Shown here: piece after piece, positions 21,503 through 33,327 of the stretch
Position numbering within the stretch: position 1 is the first letter of the stretch
Layout of the letters: each line of letters opens with the position of its first letter
Source: Isoetes taiwanensis
Taxonomy: Eukaryota > Streptophyta > Lycopodiopsida > Isoetales > Isoetaceae
Assembly (NCBI GenBank): GCA_021234155.1
Contig: JAJEKV010000017.1
Location: 5,373,874-5,437,873 of the forward strand
DNA: 64,000 nucleotides
Reading direction: 5' to 3'
Notes under the pieces: generated by a model
The model's input: the letters and a program-made list of their open reading frames with translations, nothing else
What the model was told of the DNA's origin: nothing
The model's database searches: none
Position numbers and translations under genes: made by a program

Positions 21503-22073
21503 AATATCTTGTATTTATATTCTTTGTAATATGAGGCTTCGCAATTCATCTCAAAGGCATCGCTCAACCTACTCGCTGAGCATTTCCTGTGGAGATTCTA
21601 CTAGACGCTGTCCATAACATGTGTCCGCATACATGAAGAATGTGGATCCAAAAAATGTAAACCGTCAAGGCATGCTTATTTTGAAAAGTAGAATCCTAAT
21701 AATGAAGTCCCACTACAGTAGGGTCCATACCATCTCTCGCGACTCCATCCTCTATCCATTCTATCTCATTATTAATGCTAAACTCCGTGAACCCTAAATA
21801 ATTCGCAGCTTGGTACTCTTATTTCGCCTATGGAGATGATGACATCTACAACTATTTATTCACTCCATTACTTCCTTCGCCATTTACACGCTGGATAAAA
21901 ATCACATATCCCCGGGCAAGATGTTTGTAGCGTGGTAGAAGCCGAGCCCGATTGAAGGATTGTAGGTCACAGAATCCGTGAGACTATGTGTTTTCTTCGG
22001 TGACAAAATTATCATCGACCTCTTTTACACACGATGGTAAATGTATTGGAAGCTATATTGATGTGGATGTATT

Positions 22074-22145
22074 GTGGTTGTAGTTTAGTGGTTAGAATTC
22101 AATGCTAGGCCGTGGAGACCAAGGTCTTCACCCCAAAGAATCACA
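22074..22145 (+). pseudogene. tRNA-His-like copy A12
   Basis: CAATG-CTAGGC-CGTGG, no GTG; the B box is lost (GGTCTTCACCCC). Confidence 0.5.
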
Positions 22146-22438
22146 AAACTCACTATACATTAATCTTAGCTAATTCAAATGGCTAATGCCCACCGTTTAC
22201 ACTAAACCATTCAAAATTGGCACTCTATGACATCTATGAACACTAATATATCTAAAACTCTATATTCAATGCATGACATCCACTCATTTTACATGGATAA
22301 AATGCCCATCATTTTCGCGGCATATAAGTTTCTAGTAGATATTGTTTTTGCTCCGATTGAAAGATTATGTTTTGTAGAACCAAAACTTTGTGTCAAAGAT
22401 TAGAATACATATGTTTTACTAAAGTTGTTTCCTATGTT

Positions 22439-22510
22439 GTGGTTGTAGTTTAGTGGTTAGAATTCCACGCCAGGTCAGTGGAGACTTGGGTCCAATTCTG
22501 CCGAACCACA
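22439..22510 (+). pseudogene. tRNA-His-like copy B12
   Basis: CCACGCCAGGTCAGTGG, no GTG. Confidence 0.53.
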
Positions 22511-23085
22511 AATATCTTGTATTTATATTCTTTGTAATATGAGGCTTCCGCAATTCATCTCAAAGGCATCGCTCAACCTTACTGCTGAGTATTTCGTGGA
22601 GATTCTACTAGACGCTGTCCATAACATGTGTCCACATGAAGAATGATCCAAAAAATGTAAACCTATCAAGGCATGCTTTATTTTGAAAAGTAGAATCCTA
22701 ATAATGAAGTCCTATCATTAGAATCCATACCATCTCTCCACTCCATCCTCTATCCATTCTATTCCATGGCTAATGCTAAACTCCGTAGAACCCTAAATAA
22801 TTCGCGAAGCTAATACTCTATTTCGCCTATGGAGATGATGATATCTACAACTATTTATTCACTCCATTACTGGCCATTTTTACACATTGATAAAATCCTA
22901 TATCCCCTCAAGTGGAGATGTTTGTAAGAGGGTAGAAGATTTGTTTCCTCGATTGAAGGATTGTAGGTTACGTGCATCCGTGAGATTCATGTGTTTTCTT
23001 CTGGCATGTAATTATCATCGATCCCTTGCACACATGGTAAATGTATTGAAGTTATATTGATGTGGATGTGGATGTGGATGTGGTT

Positions 23086-23160
23086 GTGGTTGTAGTTTAG
23101 TGGTTAGAATTTCCACGTTGTGGTCGTGGAGATCCTGGGTCTCGACTTCAAAGAACCACA
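23086..23160 (+). tRNA. tRNA-His(GTG)-like copy A13
   Basis: Perfect arm CCACG-TTGTGGT-CGTGG with GTG; TGGGTCTCGACTTC T arm. The upstream GATGTG repeat is expanded (23,060-23,083). Confidence 0.6.
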
Positions 23161-23481
23161 AAAAACTCACTATACATTAATCTTAGAGCTAATCTAATGG
23201 CTAATGCCCACCATTGCCTTTACACTAAAACCATTCAAAATTGGCACTCTTATGACATCTATGAACACTTAATATATCTAAAACTCTATATTCAATGCAT
23301 GACATCCACTCATTTTACATGTGATAAAATGCCCATCATTGTCGTATATAAGTTTCTAGTAGATATTGTTTTTGCTCGCGGATTGAAAGATTATATTTTG
23401 TAGAAATCCAAAACTTGCGGTTTACTTCAATTAAAGATTAGAATACATATGTTTTACTAAAGTTGTTTCCTTTATGTTGTT

Positions 23482-23553
23482 GTGGGTTGTAGTTTAGTGG
23501 TTAGAATTCCATGTTGTATCGTGGATACCGGGCTCTAATTCCCAAGAACTACA
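23482..23553 (+). pseudogene. tRNA-like copy B13, GTA in the loop
   Basis: CCATG-TTGTATC-GTGG; the anticodon position reads GTA rather than GTG. Confidence 0.52.
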
Positions 23554-24131
23554 AATATCTTGTATTTTATATTCTTTGTAATATGAGGCTTCCGTGAATT
23601 CATCTCAAAGGCATCGTTCAACCTACCAAGGAGCATTCTGTGGAGATTCTAATAGACGTTGTCCATAACATGTGTCCGTATTACGAAGAATGATCCAAAA
23701 ATGTAAACCGGCCATAAAGCATGCTTATTTTGAAAAGTAGAATCCTAATAATGAAGTCCTTACCACAAGGGAATCCATACCATCTCCTCGCGAGACTCCA
23801 CTCTTCATCCATTCTATTCCATGGCTAATGCTAAACTCCGTGAACCCTAAATACTCCTCAAGTAGCTGGTACTCTATTTCGCCTATGGAGATGTGATGAC
23901 ATCTACAACTATTTATTCACTCCATTACTTCCGCTTCATTTACACGCTGATAAAAATCCTACATCCCCGGGCAAGATAGTTTGTAGGTGTAGAAGCTTTG
24001 TTTCCGGATTGAAGGATTGTAGGTTACGTGAACTGTGACTATGTATGTTTTCTTCGGTGACAAAATTATCATCGTGATCCCTTTACAATAACGGCGGTAA
24101 AATGTATTGAAGAGCATGATGGATGTGGGTT

Positions 24132-24199
24132 GTGGCTGTAGTTTAGTGGTTAGAATTCCACGCTAGGTCGCGGGAGACCACCGACTCCAAAGAATCACA
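24132..24199 (+). pseudogene. tRNA-His-like copy A14
   Basis: CCACGCTAGGTCGCGG, no GTG; the T arm is shortened. Confidence 0.5.
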
Positions 24200-24506
24200 A
24201 AACTCACTATACATTATCTTAGAAGCCAATTCAATGGCTAATGCCCAATTGCCTTTACACTAAACCATTCAAAATTGGCACTCTATGACATCTTATGAAC
24301 ACGTAATATATCTAAACTCTATATTCAATGCATGACATCCACCATTTTACATGTGATAAAAATGCCCATCATCTTTCGCGGCATAAGGGTTTCTAGTAGA
24401 TATTGTTTTGCCCTCGATTGAAAGATTATGTTTTGTGAAACCAAAAACTTCGTGTTTAAAGATTAGAATACATATGTTTTACTAAAGTTGTTTCCTTTAT
24501 GTTGTT

Positions 24507-24579
24507 GTGGTTGTAGTTTATGGTTAGAACTCCATCGCCAGGTCAGTGGAGACTTGGGGTTCACTCCCAAAGAACTACA
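24507..24579 (+). pseudogene. tRNA-His-like copy B14
   Basis: CATCGCCAGGTCAGTGG, no GTG; the D arm lacks one AGTG step. Confidence 0.5.
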
Positions 24580-25159
24580 AATATCTTTGTATTTATATCT
24601 TTGTAATATGAGGCTTCCAATTCCATCTCAAAGGCATCGCTCAACCTTACTCGCTGAGCATTTCCTTGTGGAGATTCTACTGACGTTGTCCATAACATGT
24701 GTCCGCATTACGAAGAATGGATCCAAAAATGTAAAACCACGTAAGGCATGCTTATTTTGAAAAGTAGAATCCTAATAATGAAGTCCCAACGACAAGGAAT
24801 CCATACCATCTCCTCAAGACTCCATCCTCTATCCATTCTATTCCATGGCTAATGCTAAACTCCGTGAACCCTAAATAATCAAGTAGCTAATACTCTATTC
24901 TCAGTTTTATGGAGATGATGACATCTTTACAACTATTTATTCACTCCATTACTTCACCATTTCACACATTGATAAAAAACTGCATATCCCGGCAAAGATG
25001 TCGTAGTAGGTAGAAGATTTGTTCTACTGAAGGATTGTGTCAAGGTATCCGCAGACTATGTGTTTCTTCAAGGGATTGCACTATCAATGATCCTTTTGCA
25101 ACACTCCATGGTAAATGTATTGAAGTTATATTGATGTGGATGTGGATGTGGATGTGGCT

Positions 25160-25233
25160 GTGGTTGTAGTTTAGTGGTTAGAATTCCACGCCAGGTCATG
25201 GGAGATCTGGGCCCTTCACTCCCAAAGAACCAA
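25160..25233 (+). pseudogene. tRNA-His-like copy A15
   Basis: CCACGCCAGGTCATGG, no GTG; the acceptor 3' end is cut to ACC. The upstream GATGTG repeat is expanded. Confidence 0.5.
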
Positions 25234-25555
25234 AAACTCACTATACATTAATCTTTAGAAGCCAATTCAATGGCTATTCCACTGCCTTTACACTAAACCA
25301 TTCAAAATTGGCACTCTATGACATCTATGAAATTTAATATATCGCAAACTCTATATTCAATGCATGACATCCACTACATTTTACATGTGATAAAAATGCC
25401 CATCATCATTGTCGTGGCATATAAGTTTCTAGTAGATATTGTTTTTGCTCGCGACAAAAGATTATATTTTGTAGAAATCCAAAAACTTTGTGGCTTACTT
25501 CCAATTAAAAGATTAGAATACATATGTTTTACTAAAGTTGTTTCCTTATGTTGTT

Positions 25556-25624
25556 GTGGTTGTAGTTTAGTGGCTAGAATTCCATATTGTGGCTTGATAC
25601 CGGGCTCGAATTTCAAGAACTACA
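25556..25624 (+). tRNA. tRNA-His(GTG)-like copy B15
   Basis: Loop ATTGTGGC keeps GTG, but the stem is mispaired (CCAT against TTGA). Confidence 0.48.
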
Positions 25625-26178
25625 AATATCTTGTATTTATATTCGAATATGAGAGGCTTCAAGAATTCATCTCAAAGGCATCGCTCAACCTTACTCGCTG
25701 AGCATTTCCTCGTGGAGATTCACCAGACGCTGTCCGGCAACATGCGTCCGTATATTGAAGAATGTGGATCCAAAATGTAAACCGCCAAAGCATGCTTATT
25801 TTGAAAAGCAGAATCCTTAATAATGAAGTCCCACCTATTGGAATCCATACCATCTCTCGCGACTCCATCCTCTATCCATTCTATTCCATGGTTAATGCTA
25901 AACTCCGTGAACCCTGTAAATAATTCTTCGGCATTGATACTCTATTTCGCCTGGCGGAGATCGGCGATGATTTGGCTAACCATTCATCGACACTCGCCAT
26001 TTGCTACCGCCATAAAAATCCGCGGCGATCCCCTAAGATGTTTGTAGTAGGTAGAAGCTTGTTTCCGATTACGATCAGGTTACGTGAACTGCAGACTATG
26101 CGTTTTCTCGGTGACAAACTATCATCAGATCCCTTGCACACGCATGGTAGATGGCCAGCTATATTGATGTGGATGGTT

Positions 26179-26249
26179 GTGGTTGTAGTTTAGTGGTTAG
26201 AATTCCACGCTGTGGCTGCGGAGACTGGCTCGACTCCCAAAGAACCACA
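26179..26249 (+). tRNA. tRNA-His(GTG)-like copy A16
   Basis: CCACG-CTGTGGC-TGCGG with a 7-base loop and GTG; B box GGCTCGACTCC kept. One of the better copies. Confidence 0.58.
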
Positions 26250-26567
26250 AAAATTCACTATACATTAATCTTAGCTAATTCAATACATAATGCCCAATTG
26301 CCTTACACTAAACCATTCAAAATTGGCACTCTATGACATCTATGAACACGGTCATATCTAAAATCCCATTCAATGCACGTGGTTCCACTCATTTTGGTAT
26401 ATGATAAAATGCCTACCGCCGTCATGCATATAAGTTTCTAGTAGATATTGTTTTGCTCCCCGATTGAAAGATTATATTTTGTAGAAATCCAAAAATCCTT
26501 TTGTGTTTACTTCACTAGAAAATTAGGAATAATGGTGTTTTACTAAAAGTTGTTTCCTTATGTTGTT

Positions 26568-26633
26568 GTGGTTGTAGCTATTAGAATTCCACTCCAGGTC
26601 GGAGACCGGGCTCTACTCCAAAGAACTGCTACA
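26568..26633 (+). pseudogene. tRNA-His-like copy B16
   Basis: The D arm is mostly deleted; CACTCCAGGTCGGA without GTG. Confidence 0.45.
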
Positions 26634-27232
26634 AATATCTTGTATTTATATTCTTGTAATATGAGGCTTCTCGCAATTCATCTCAAAGGCATCGCTCATC
26701 CTTACTGCTGAGCATTTCCTCGCGGAGATTCTACTAGACGCTATCCATAACATGTCCTATTACGAAGAATGGATCCAAAAATGTAAACCGGCCGAAGGCA
26801 TGCTTATTTTGAAAAGTGAGAATCCTAATAATGAAGTCCCACTACAAGGGAATCCATACCGAATCTCTCTCAAGACTCCATCCCTTATCCATTCTATTCC
26901 ATGGCTAATGTGCTAAACCTGTGAACCCTAAATAATCCAGCAGCTTCTGTTAATCGGGCTGAAAACTCCTATTTCGCTCTTATGGACACGATGACATCTG
27001 GCTAACTATTTATTCTAACGCGATTACTTCCTCGCCCATTTACACGCTGATAAAGATCCGACATCCCCAGCATGTCGGTAGTAGGTAGAAGCCTTGTTTC
27101 CGATTGAAGGATTGTAGCCTACGTGAATCGAGAGACTCTGCAGGTTTTCTTCTGCGACAAAAAATTATCATAAGATCCCTTTTCACACGCATGGTAAATG
27201 TATTGGAAGCTATATTGATGTGGATGTGGGTT

Positions 27233-27305
27233 GTGGTTGTAGTTTAGTGGTTGGGAATTCCACGCTGTATCGCGGAGACCTGGGCTCTAATTCCCAGCAA
27301 TCACA
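27233..27305 (+). pseudogene. tRNA-like copy A17, GTA in the loop
   Basis: CCACG-CTGTATC-GCGG reads GTA. This copy keeps the full T stem (TGGG...CCCA), which most copies have lost. Confidence 0.55.
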
Positions 27306-27619
27306 AAACTCACTCATACATTAATCTTAGAAGCCAATTCAATGGCTAATGCCCACCTATCTTTACACTAAACCATTCAAAATTGGCACCTATGACATCT
27401 GGCTGAACACGAATATATCTAAAATCCTATGGATTCTAAATTGCATATATCCACTCATTTTACATGTGATAAAAATGCCCATCATTGTCGCGGCACATAA
27501 GTTTTGCTCCGGATTGAAAGATTATATTTGTAGAAATCCAAAAAACCTTGTAGTTTACTTCAATTAGAAAATTAGAATATCGTGATGTTTTAATAAAGCT
27601 GTTTCCTCTTTATGTTGTT

Positions 27620-27697
27620 GTGGTTGTAGTTTGTAGTGGTTAGAATTCCATCGCCAGGCCGCGGAGACTCTTGGGCTCGACTCCCACCAGAACCACA
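27620..27697 (+). pseudogene. tRNA-His-like copy B17
   Basis: CATCGCCAGGCCGCGG, no GTG; the D arm has a small insertion. Confidence 0.5.
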
Positions 27698-28261
27698 AAT
27701 ATCTTGCATTTATATTCTTTGTAATATGAGGCTTCTCGCAATCTTCATCTCAATCCAGATCGCTCAACCTACTCGTTGAGCATTTCCTCAGGGAGATTCT
27801 ACTCAGACGCTATCCAAATACCAAACATGTGTCCTATTACGAAGCATCGTGGATCCAAAAAATGTAAAACCGTCAAGGCATGCTTATTTTGAAAAGTAGA
27901 ATCCTATTAATGAAGTCCCACGACAAGGGAATCCATACCATCTCGTGACTCCATCCTCTATCCATTCTATTCCATGGCTAATGCTAAACTCCGGGTGAAC
28001 CCTAAATAATTCGCTAGCCGATACTCTATTTCGCCTATGGAGATGATGATTATCTACAACCATTTATTCACCCATTACTTCCTCGCCTTCACTTTACACG
28101 CTGATTAAAGATCCGCACATCCCCCGGCAAAGATAGTCTGTAGCAGGTAGAAGCTTTGTTTCACTGAAGGATTGGAAGCGAAGGCGAACTGAGATTATGC
28201 GTTTCTTCTGCGGACAAAATTATCGGTCAGATCCCTTTGCAATACTCCATGGTAAAATGTA

Positions 28262-29990
28262 TTCATTATAAAGTTTTTAGCGATGTCTTGTATCAAACCC
28301 TAATTTAGATGAAGTTGAGATTGGTCTCGATTGCATCGCAACAGATAATGACAGAGAAAGGGCAAAAGTGGAGAGGCAAAAGGCACGTAAAAGGGAAAGA
28401 CTGAGAAGGAAAAAGGAAAGGGAAAAGAGCACTAAAAGGGAAAGAAAGAAAGGAGAAAAGGCTGGAAAAAAGGACACTCATGAAAAGGAGAAGGGGAAGC
28501 AGGAGGACATAATACATGGGAAAAGAAAAGGGAAGGGAGGAAAAGGAAGAAAATAGGGCAACGGAAAAAAGGTGAAGACTGAAGGGTACTATAAAAAGGG
28601 AAGATAAGAATGATGAGAGAAGGAAAGGCATGGAAAATGAAAGGAAGGAAAGTGCTGAGCAAAAGAAAAATGGCATGAGGAAAAGGGAGAGGGAAATGAG
28701 AGAGGATGAAGAAAGTGGCACGAGAAGAGGAAAAGGGTGGAGAAAGGAAAAAGAAAGGGAAGAGATGGAAAAGGGAAAGGGAAAGCCAAAAGCAAAAGAG
28801 AACAGAAACATGGAATAGGAAAAGAGGAAAGGAAGAGGCGAACACAAAGAAAAGAGAGAAGGAAAAAGAGTGGAAAGGAAGTGAGGAAAAGCATAAGAGA
28901 AAAGATGAAAAAGAAGGAAAAGGAAATATACAAAAGGAAAGGGGAAAGAAAAAAAGAACACGAGGAATAAGGAGGGAAAATGGAAAAGAAGAAGGAAAAG
29001 GAAGCACGGAAAAACTGAAGAGGGAAAGGGTGAGAAAAGGCAGCACAAGGGAAAGAGCATGGGGAAAGGAAGAAAAACTAAAAAGGGAATAGGACTGGAA
29101 GAGGGAAGAGGGTAGGAAAGGCTAAGAAAAGCAAGGCAAAAAAAAAGTAAAAAGGAATGGAGAGAGAATAGGAGAAAAGAGTGGAAAGGAAAGAGGAAAA
29201 GTGCATGGAAAGAGAAAAGATGAAAAAAGAAGGAAAAAGGAAAAAGGAAATGGAGGCGAAAAAGGAAAGGGTTAGAAAAAGAACACGAGGAATAAGGAGG
29301 AAAACGGAAAAGAAGAAGGAAAGACTAAAATCGAATGGGGAAAGGAAAGAAAATCGAAAAAGGGGAATAGGACGGGAAGAGGGAAGAGGGCAGGGGAAAG
29401 GCGAAGAAAAGGCAAGTAAAAAAGTGGAAAAAGGAATGAAAATACATGGGAAAAGGGAAAGGAAAGGAAGGGAGGGAAGGAAAGAGAAAGAGAAAAGGAA
29501 GGGGGATGAAAGAGGAAAAGGGCACAGGAAAAAGGAAAAGGGTGTGGAAACATGAAGAAGGAAGGGAAAGCAAGTGAGGCAGAAGAGGAAGAAGAAACAA
29601 GCAAAAGAGACATGAGATAAAGAAGAAGGAGGAGGAGAGAAGAAAAACATAAAAAAAAAGGTGGGGAAAGGAATGCAAGAAGGAGAAGGAAAGAAAAGCA
29701 AAAGGAATGGAAAAAAGAGCATGAGAAAATGGGAAGGGTGGGAGAAAGGAAAGGGAAGGAAAAGCCTACAAAGTGGAGGAAAGGGAAAATGAGGAAGGAG
29801 CAGCAAGAGAGGCAAAAAGAAAAGAAAAAAAGAGAGAAGGAGAAAGTAATGTGCAGGGAAAATAAGAAAAGGGAAAAAAGAAAAGGGCAAGAAAATGAGA
29901 GAAAAAAGATATACAGATAGAGCAAAGGAAGGCTATCAAATGCACAAAACCCGATATGGACTTAACCAGCCGATCCAATTTAAAAATCTA
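28262..29990 (+). repeat. Polypurine repeat element, plus orientation
   Basis: A left flank (cattataaag...aaccctaatttagatg...gttgag, 28,262-28,340) leads into about 1.58 kb of nearly pure A/G (28,340-29,925, GGAAAAG-type with scattered gcacgagg interruptions) and then the right flank gatagagcaaagg (to about 29,990). The left flank recurs inverted at 63,070-63,160 and the right flank at 1-75, so this is a repeat family and not just a random tract. The long apparent frames in it are Phe/Ser/Leu or Lys/Glu/Arg runs and are not genes. Confidence 0.8.
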
Positions 29991-30227
29991 TTTATTGATG
30001 GTCGGTTGGTTGTTTGTTAATCTATCGCTGGTCGAGATAATTTGATCTTAAAGAACTACTAAAATCCCTACTTAATCTGGAAGCATCCACTGGCATCCGT
30101 ACTTAACTTATCCAAATTAAAACTTATCTGGCGGAACACGATCGAACTTATGACCATCCAGTTGACCGACCCTTGAATGATAATAATACTGAATTAACCC
30201 AAAAATTTTAATATCTGATAACGACGA
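29991..30227. other. Spacer between purine and pyrimidine tracts
   Basis: No gene seen; AT-rich, with repeated gaccatccagttgaccgacc-like pieces near 30,150. Confidence 0.4.
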
Positions 30228-31392
30228 TAATATGACTTTTTCTTTATTTTCCCTTGATGTTTATCCTGATTTTATTGCTTCTTTCCTTTCTTCCCAACCT
30301 TTTTCCCAGGGATTTTCCCTGACTTTTCCATTTTCATTTCAGGTTTTTCCTGATTTATCGACGACCTCTTTTCCCAATCTTTCTCTTTTTCCCCTTCTTT
30401 TCCCGATGATTCGACTTTGTTCTTTTCCCTCGTCCCTTTTCCCCATGTTCTTCCGATTTATTGCCGTTCTTTCACCCTTTAATTCTTTTATTCTTCCCCC
30501 TTTTCTCGTCTCCTCTATCCCCTTTCCTTTGCCCCGGTTCTTCACTTCCCTCCCTTTATTTACTCTTCCATTCTTTCCTTCCCTTTTCCTCCTTTTCCCT
30601 AACCGCTCTTCCCTCTTTTGATGGCGCTTTATTTTCCCCTTCCCCCCTCTTTCGCTTAATTCCCTTCCCAGTTTACTTTATTCCTTCCCTTCCCCTTTCT
30701 CCCTTTTCTCCCATGCCTCCTCCCCTTCACTTTTCCTTTTCCTCGCCTTTTGTCCCCTCCCTTTCCCTTTTCCTTCCCCTTTTCCTTTTCCCATGCCTTT
30801 TCCCCTAATCTCCTACTCCCCTTTTCCAGGACCCATTTATCCTTTTCCTCCACCTTTTCTTTCCTTTTATCCTCCTTATTTCCTTTTCGACCCGATTCTC
30901 CCTTAATCTTCCCCGGCGGTTCTCCCTTTCTCCCCCTCTTCCTTCATGGTTCTTTCCCTGTTCTTCCCCTTTTCCATCGGTTCTTTCTCCCCTTCCCTCT
31001 TTTCCTTCTTCCTTCCCGACCCTGATTTTATTTCTCCCGATTCCCATCATTTCCTCTTTCTCCCTTTTCCCCACTTTTCCTCTTCCCGATTTTCCTCTTC
31101 CCCTTGTTACTTTTCCCCGCTTTTCCCCTTCCAGGACTTCTCTCTTCTTTCCTCTCCCTTCCTCCCTTTTTCATCCCTTCCCTTTTCTTCCTTCTCCTCC
31201 TGTCCTCCCTTTTCTTCCCCTTAATCTTTCTTCCCTTCTCCTAATGTCCCTCTTCCCACAACTCTTCCCCATGCTCTTTCCTGACCCCCAATCTTTCACT
31301 TTCTCCCTTCTCCTTTATCGGTGGTCCCCTTTTCCCCCTTTATCCATGCCTTTCGCCTTCCACTCTTTCCCCTTATCCCTCTTTTCCTTTAA
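30228..31392 (-). repeat. Polypyrimidine tract of 1.16 kb
   Basis: Nearly pure C/T on the plus strand (CCTTTTCC-type), opposite in sense to the tract at 28.3-29.9 kb. Together the two could fold as a large imperfect inverted repeat around a 300-bp centre. Its flanks do not match those of the other tracts. Confidence 0.8.
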
Positions 31393-31479
31393 TTCTCCTG
31401 ATCAAAAGTTAACAAAATCACCGCCCGCGGAATCAACGATCTGCTTCATACCCAGTTTTGTTTGCTTTGATACTTAACT

Positions 31480-32115
31480 TTAATAAGACGTACGACATCC
31501 ACCTCATTTTACGCATAAAATTCACGTCGACGCATTTTGAACCAAAACTTCTGTTCGAAAATTGAATATGTTCCTTTAAAAAGAAGTTTGACCTTATTTG
31601 AGACCGTTCGACTTCAAAGAACTAAATATCTTTATTTATTCAATTTTCCGCATCCATCCTGCTCCTTTGTGGATTCGACGATTTCACCATAACATGTCCG
31701 ACATGAAGAATTTGATCCAAAATAAACCGCCGGTATGTTTATTTTGAACTTAATAATGTCCCACGACAGATACCATCTCCAGATCTATCCTTATCCATTC
31801 GACGCATAAGACAGAACCTGAACCCGGAATATCTGATAATTTATGATGATATCTTAACTACGACCATTTTATTTACATCGCTATAAAACTACATCCCTGT
31901 TTGTTTTCGATTGATTGTGGAACTGTAGACCATGGTTTCCGTGACAAAATTAATAAGATCCCTTTTGTACATCGCATGAAATGTACTGTTTATATTGACG
32001 GGATGGTTAGTTTGACCCATCGCTATCGGAGACTGCCCAAAAATCACTATGTTAATCTGAATAATGCCCACTTGTCTTTACACTAACGTCTCAATTGACC
32101 TTTGATCTTTAACGA
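31480..32115 (+). repeat. Strongly eroded satellite unit
   Basis: The order of landmarks is that of the satellite: catccac.tcattttac, B tRNA remnant (about 31,590-31,625), aacatgtccg.acatgaagaa, tccatt, acaaaattaataagatccc, A tRNA remnant (about 31,995-32,050), cccacttgtctttacacta. About one base in four is changed or missing, far more than in the neighbouring blocks. Neither tRNA remnant is usable. Confidence 0.75.
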
Positions 32116-32945
32116 AATCTGTAATGGTTTGTTGTCAAGTAACAAAGAATATTTTGATGGAAACCTGACTACCGACTTCATTAACCAAGTCCACTGGCGA
32201 AACATTTGATAACCTTCCTTTGTTCTATCATATATCCATTTTATTTATTTTTCCGGGCATTTATTTTTAATTCTTTTCCTTTATTCCTTTTGACTTTCAC
32301 CTTTCTCCACTTCTTCCATTTTATACCGACCTTTTCCTTTCCTTTTCATGTTTTAAGAACCGGACAAGAATAATTGTTATAGCAGGAGGAACCGCCTTTG
32401 ATACCGACACCTACTAACCGCAATCCTTTACCGCCAGATAACCGCCATCACCATCTACCACACCTGTCCCCAATTAAATGGAAAACTTCCGCTTCTGATT
32501 AATCCCGGACTGTGCTGAAATAGTCGAAAATTTGAAGCCGGAATTATCAGAATGGCTGAACCTCTGAAGATCCATTAACCGCCGCTTCCAATCATCCATC
32601 AACTGCTTAATGCGACATGGTTTATTTGCCAGATGAAGCGCTGGCACTGATATGGCGAGCAATTGTTGGCATATTCATCCACCAACAGCCCCCTCGACCT
32701 AATCCCAGTAACCCAGGAGAATCCATTTACCGATCTGGCGAACTGATCTGATATCGACCACCTGAGGACCTTTGATCCCTGGTCGAGGAAACCACTGCCC
32801 AACTGGATACGACAACCCGGAGTCGACCACGACCATCTGACGACCATAAAATAACATCTGATGGAACCGAACTCCAGACCACCACCTGACCTGATGGTCA
32901 CGACAGCGAGCATTGACTGGTGAATCAGGAGGACCATGACTGCCT
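32116..32945. other. Unassigned sequence
   Basis: No gene supported. A short pyrimidine-rich patch lies at 32,215-32,345. From 32,690 to 32,945 there is a scatter of gacca/tggtc motifs without clear periodicity. The longest open frame (213 codons, minus, from 33,337) includes the low-complexity block and is not convincing. Confidence 0.4.
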
Positions 32946-33130
32946 GACCTTTGACGCGCGGATCCCGAGAAATGCCGGATGCGCGCGGATATTTTCGACG
33001 CGCCGAGCGCGCGCGTGCCGAGGAGGTTGATGCAGCTGATGGATGCGCCATGCCGACGCGCCGAGCCGGAGTGCCTGGAAGCAAGCGGAGGAGCGACGCG
33101 CCGAGGCCGCCGATGCCCGAGCCCAGAGCC
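32946..33130 (+). repeat. CpG-rich island of GACGCGCCGAG motifs
   Basis: At least five variants of gacgcgccgagc occur within 180 bp (at about 32,955, 32,975, 32,996, 33,056 and 33,096). It is the most GC-rich stretch in the window and is flanked by purine microsatellite. Confidence 0.65.
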
Positions 33131-33134
33131 TTTG

Positions 33135-33327
33135 AAGGAAGGAGGAAAGGAAGGAAAAGGAAAGGAAAGGAAAGGAAGGATGGATGGAGGACACGGACAG
33201 ACGAAACGGAAGGATGGAAGGAAAGGAAAGGAGGAGGAAAAGGAAAAAAGGAAAAGGAAAAGGAGGAAAAGGAAGGAAGGATGGATGGATGGAATGGAGG
33301 AAATGGAATGGACGGAGGACGGGATGG
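33135..33327 (+). repeat. GGAAA and GGATG microsatellite
   Basis: Runs of ggaaagg pass into atggatggatgg and tggaatgg. The last part is complementary to the atccattctattccatgg landmark with which satellite block II starts, giving a fold-back at the junction. Confidence 0.8.

Larger units (their letters stand above)
10050..28261 (+). repeat. Satellite block I: 17 dimeric tRNA-His-bearing units
   Basis: Seventeen successive units of 1,003-1,054 bp (measured between A-type tRNA starts) follow each other head to tail. Each unit has an A half and a B half, each with one tRNA-His-like copy, with 365-396 bp from A to B. The halves share a diverged backbone: tggctaatgc; catttacac..tgataaaaat; tagtag..t..ttg..gattgaa.gatt; aaaatta. 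So a single tRNA-bearing monomer duplicated first, and the dimer was amplified later. The block ends at 28,261, just short of the next A copy, at the polypurine repeat. Confidence 0.93.

Noticed and set aside
10783-28261. CRISPR-like array of conserved short repeats
   Set aside because: The 70-bp conserved bodies are tRNA genes, the spacing (about 385/640 bp) is far too long, and the spacers are themselves repeated.
28305-29890. Long frames on both strands (Lys/Glu/Arg or Phe/Ser/Leu runs)
   Set aside because: Low-complexity A/G tract; no start context, no domain, both strands open.
33245-33327. Human-type satellite III (GGAAT)
   Set aside because: Only a short mixed GGAAA/GGATG microsatellite; everything else in the window is plant-like.
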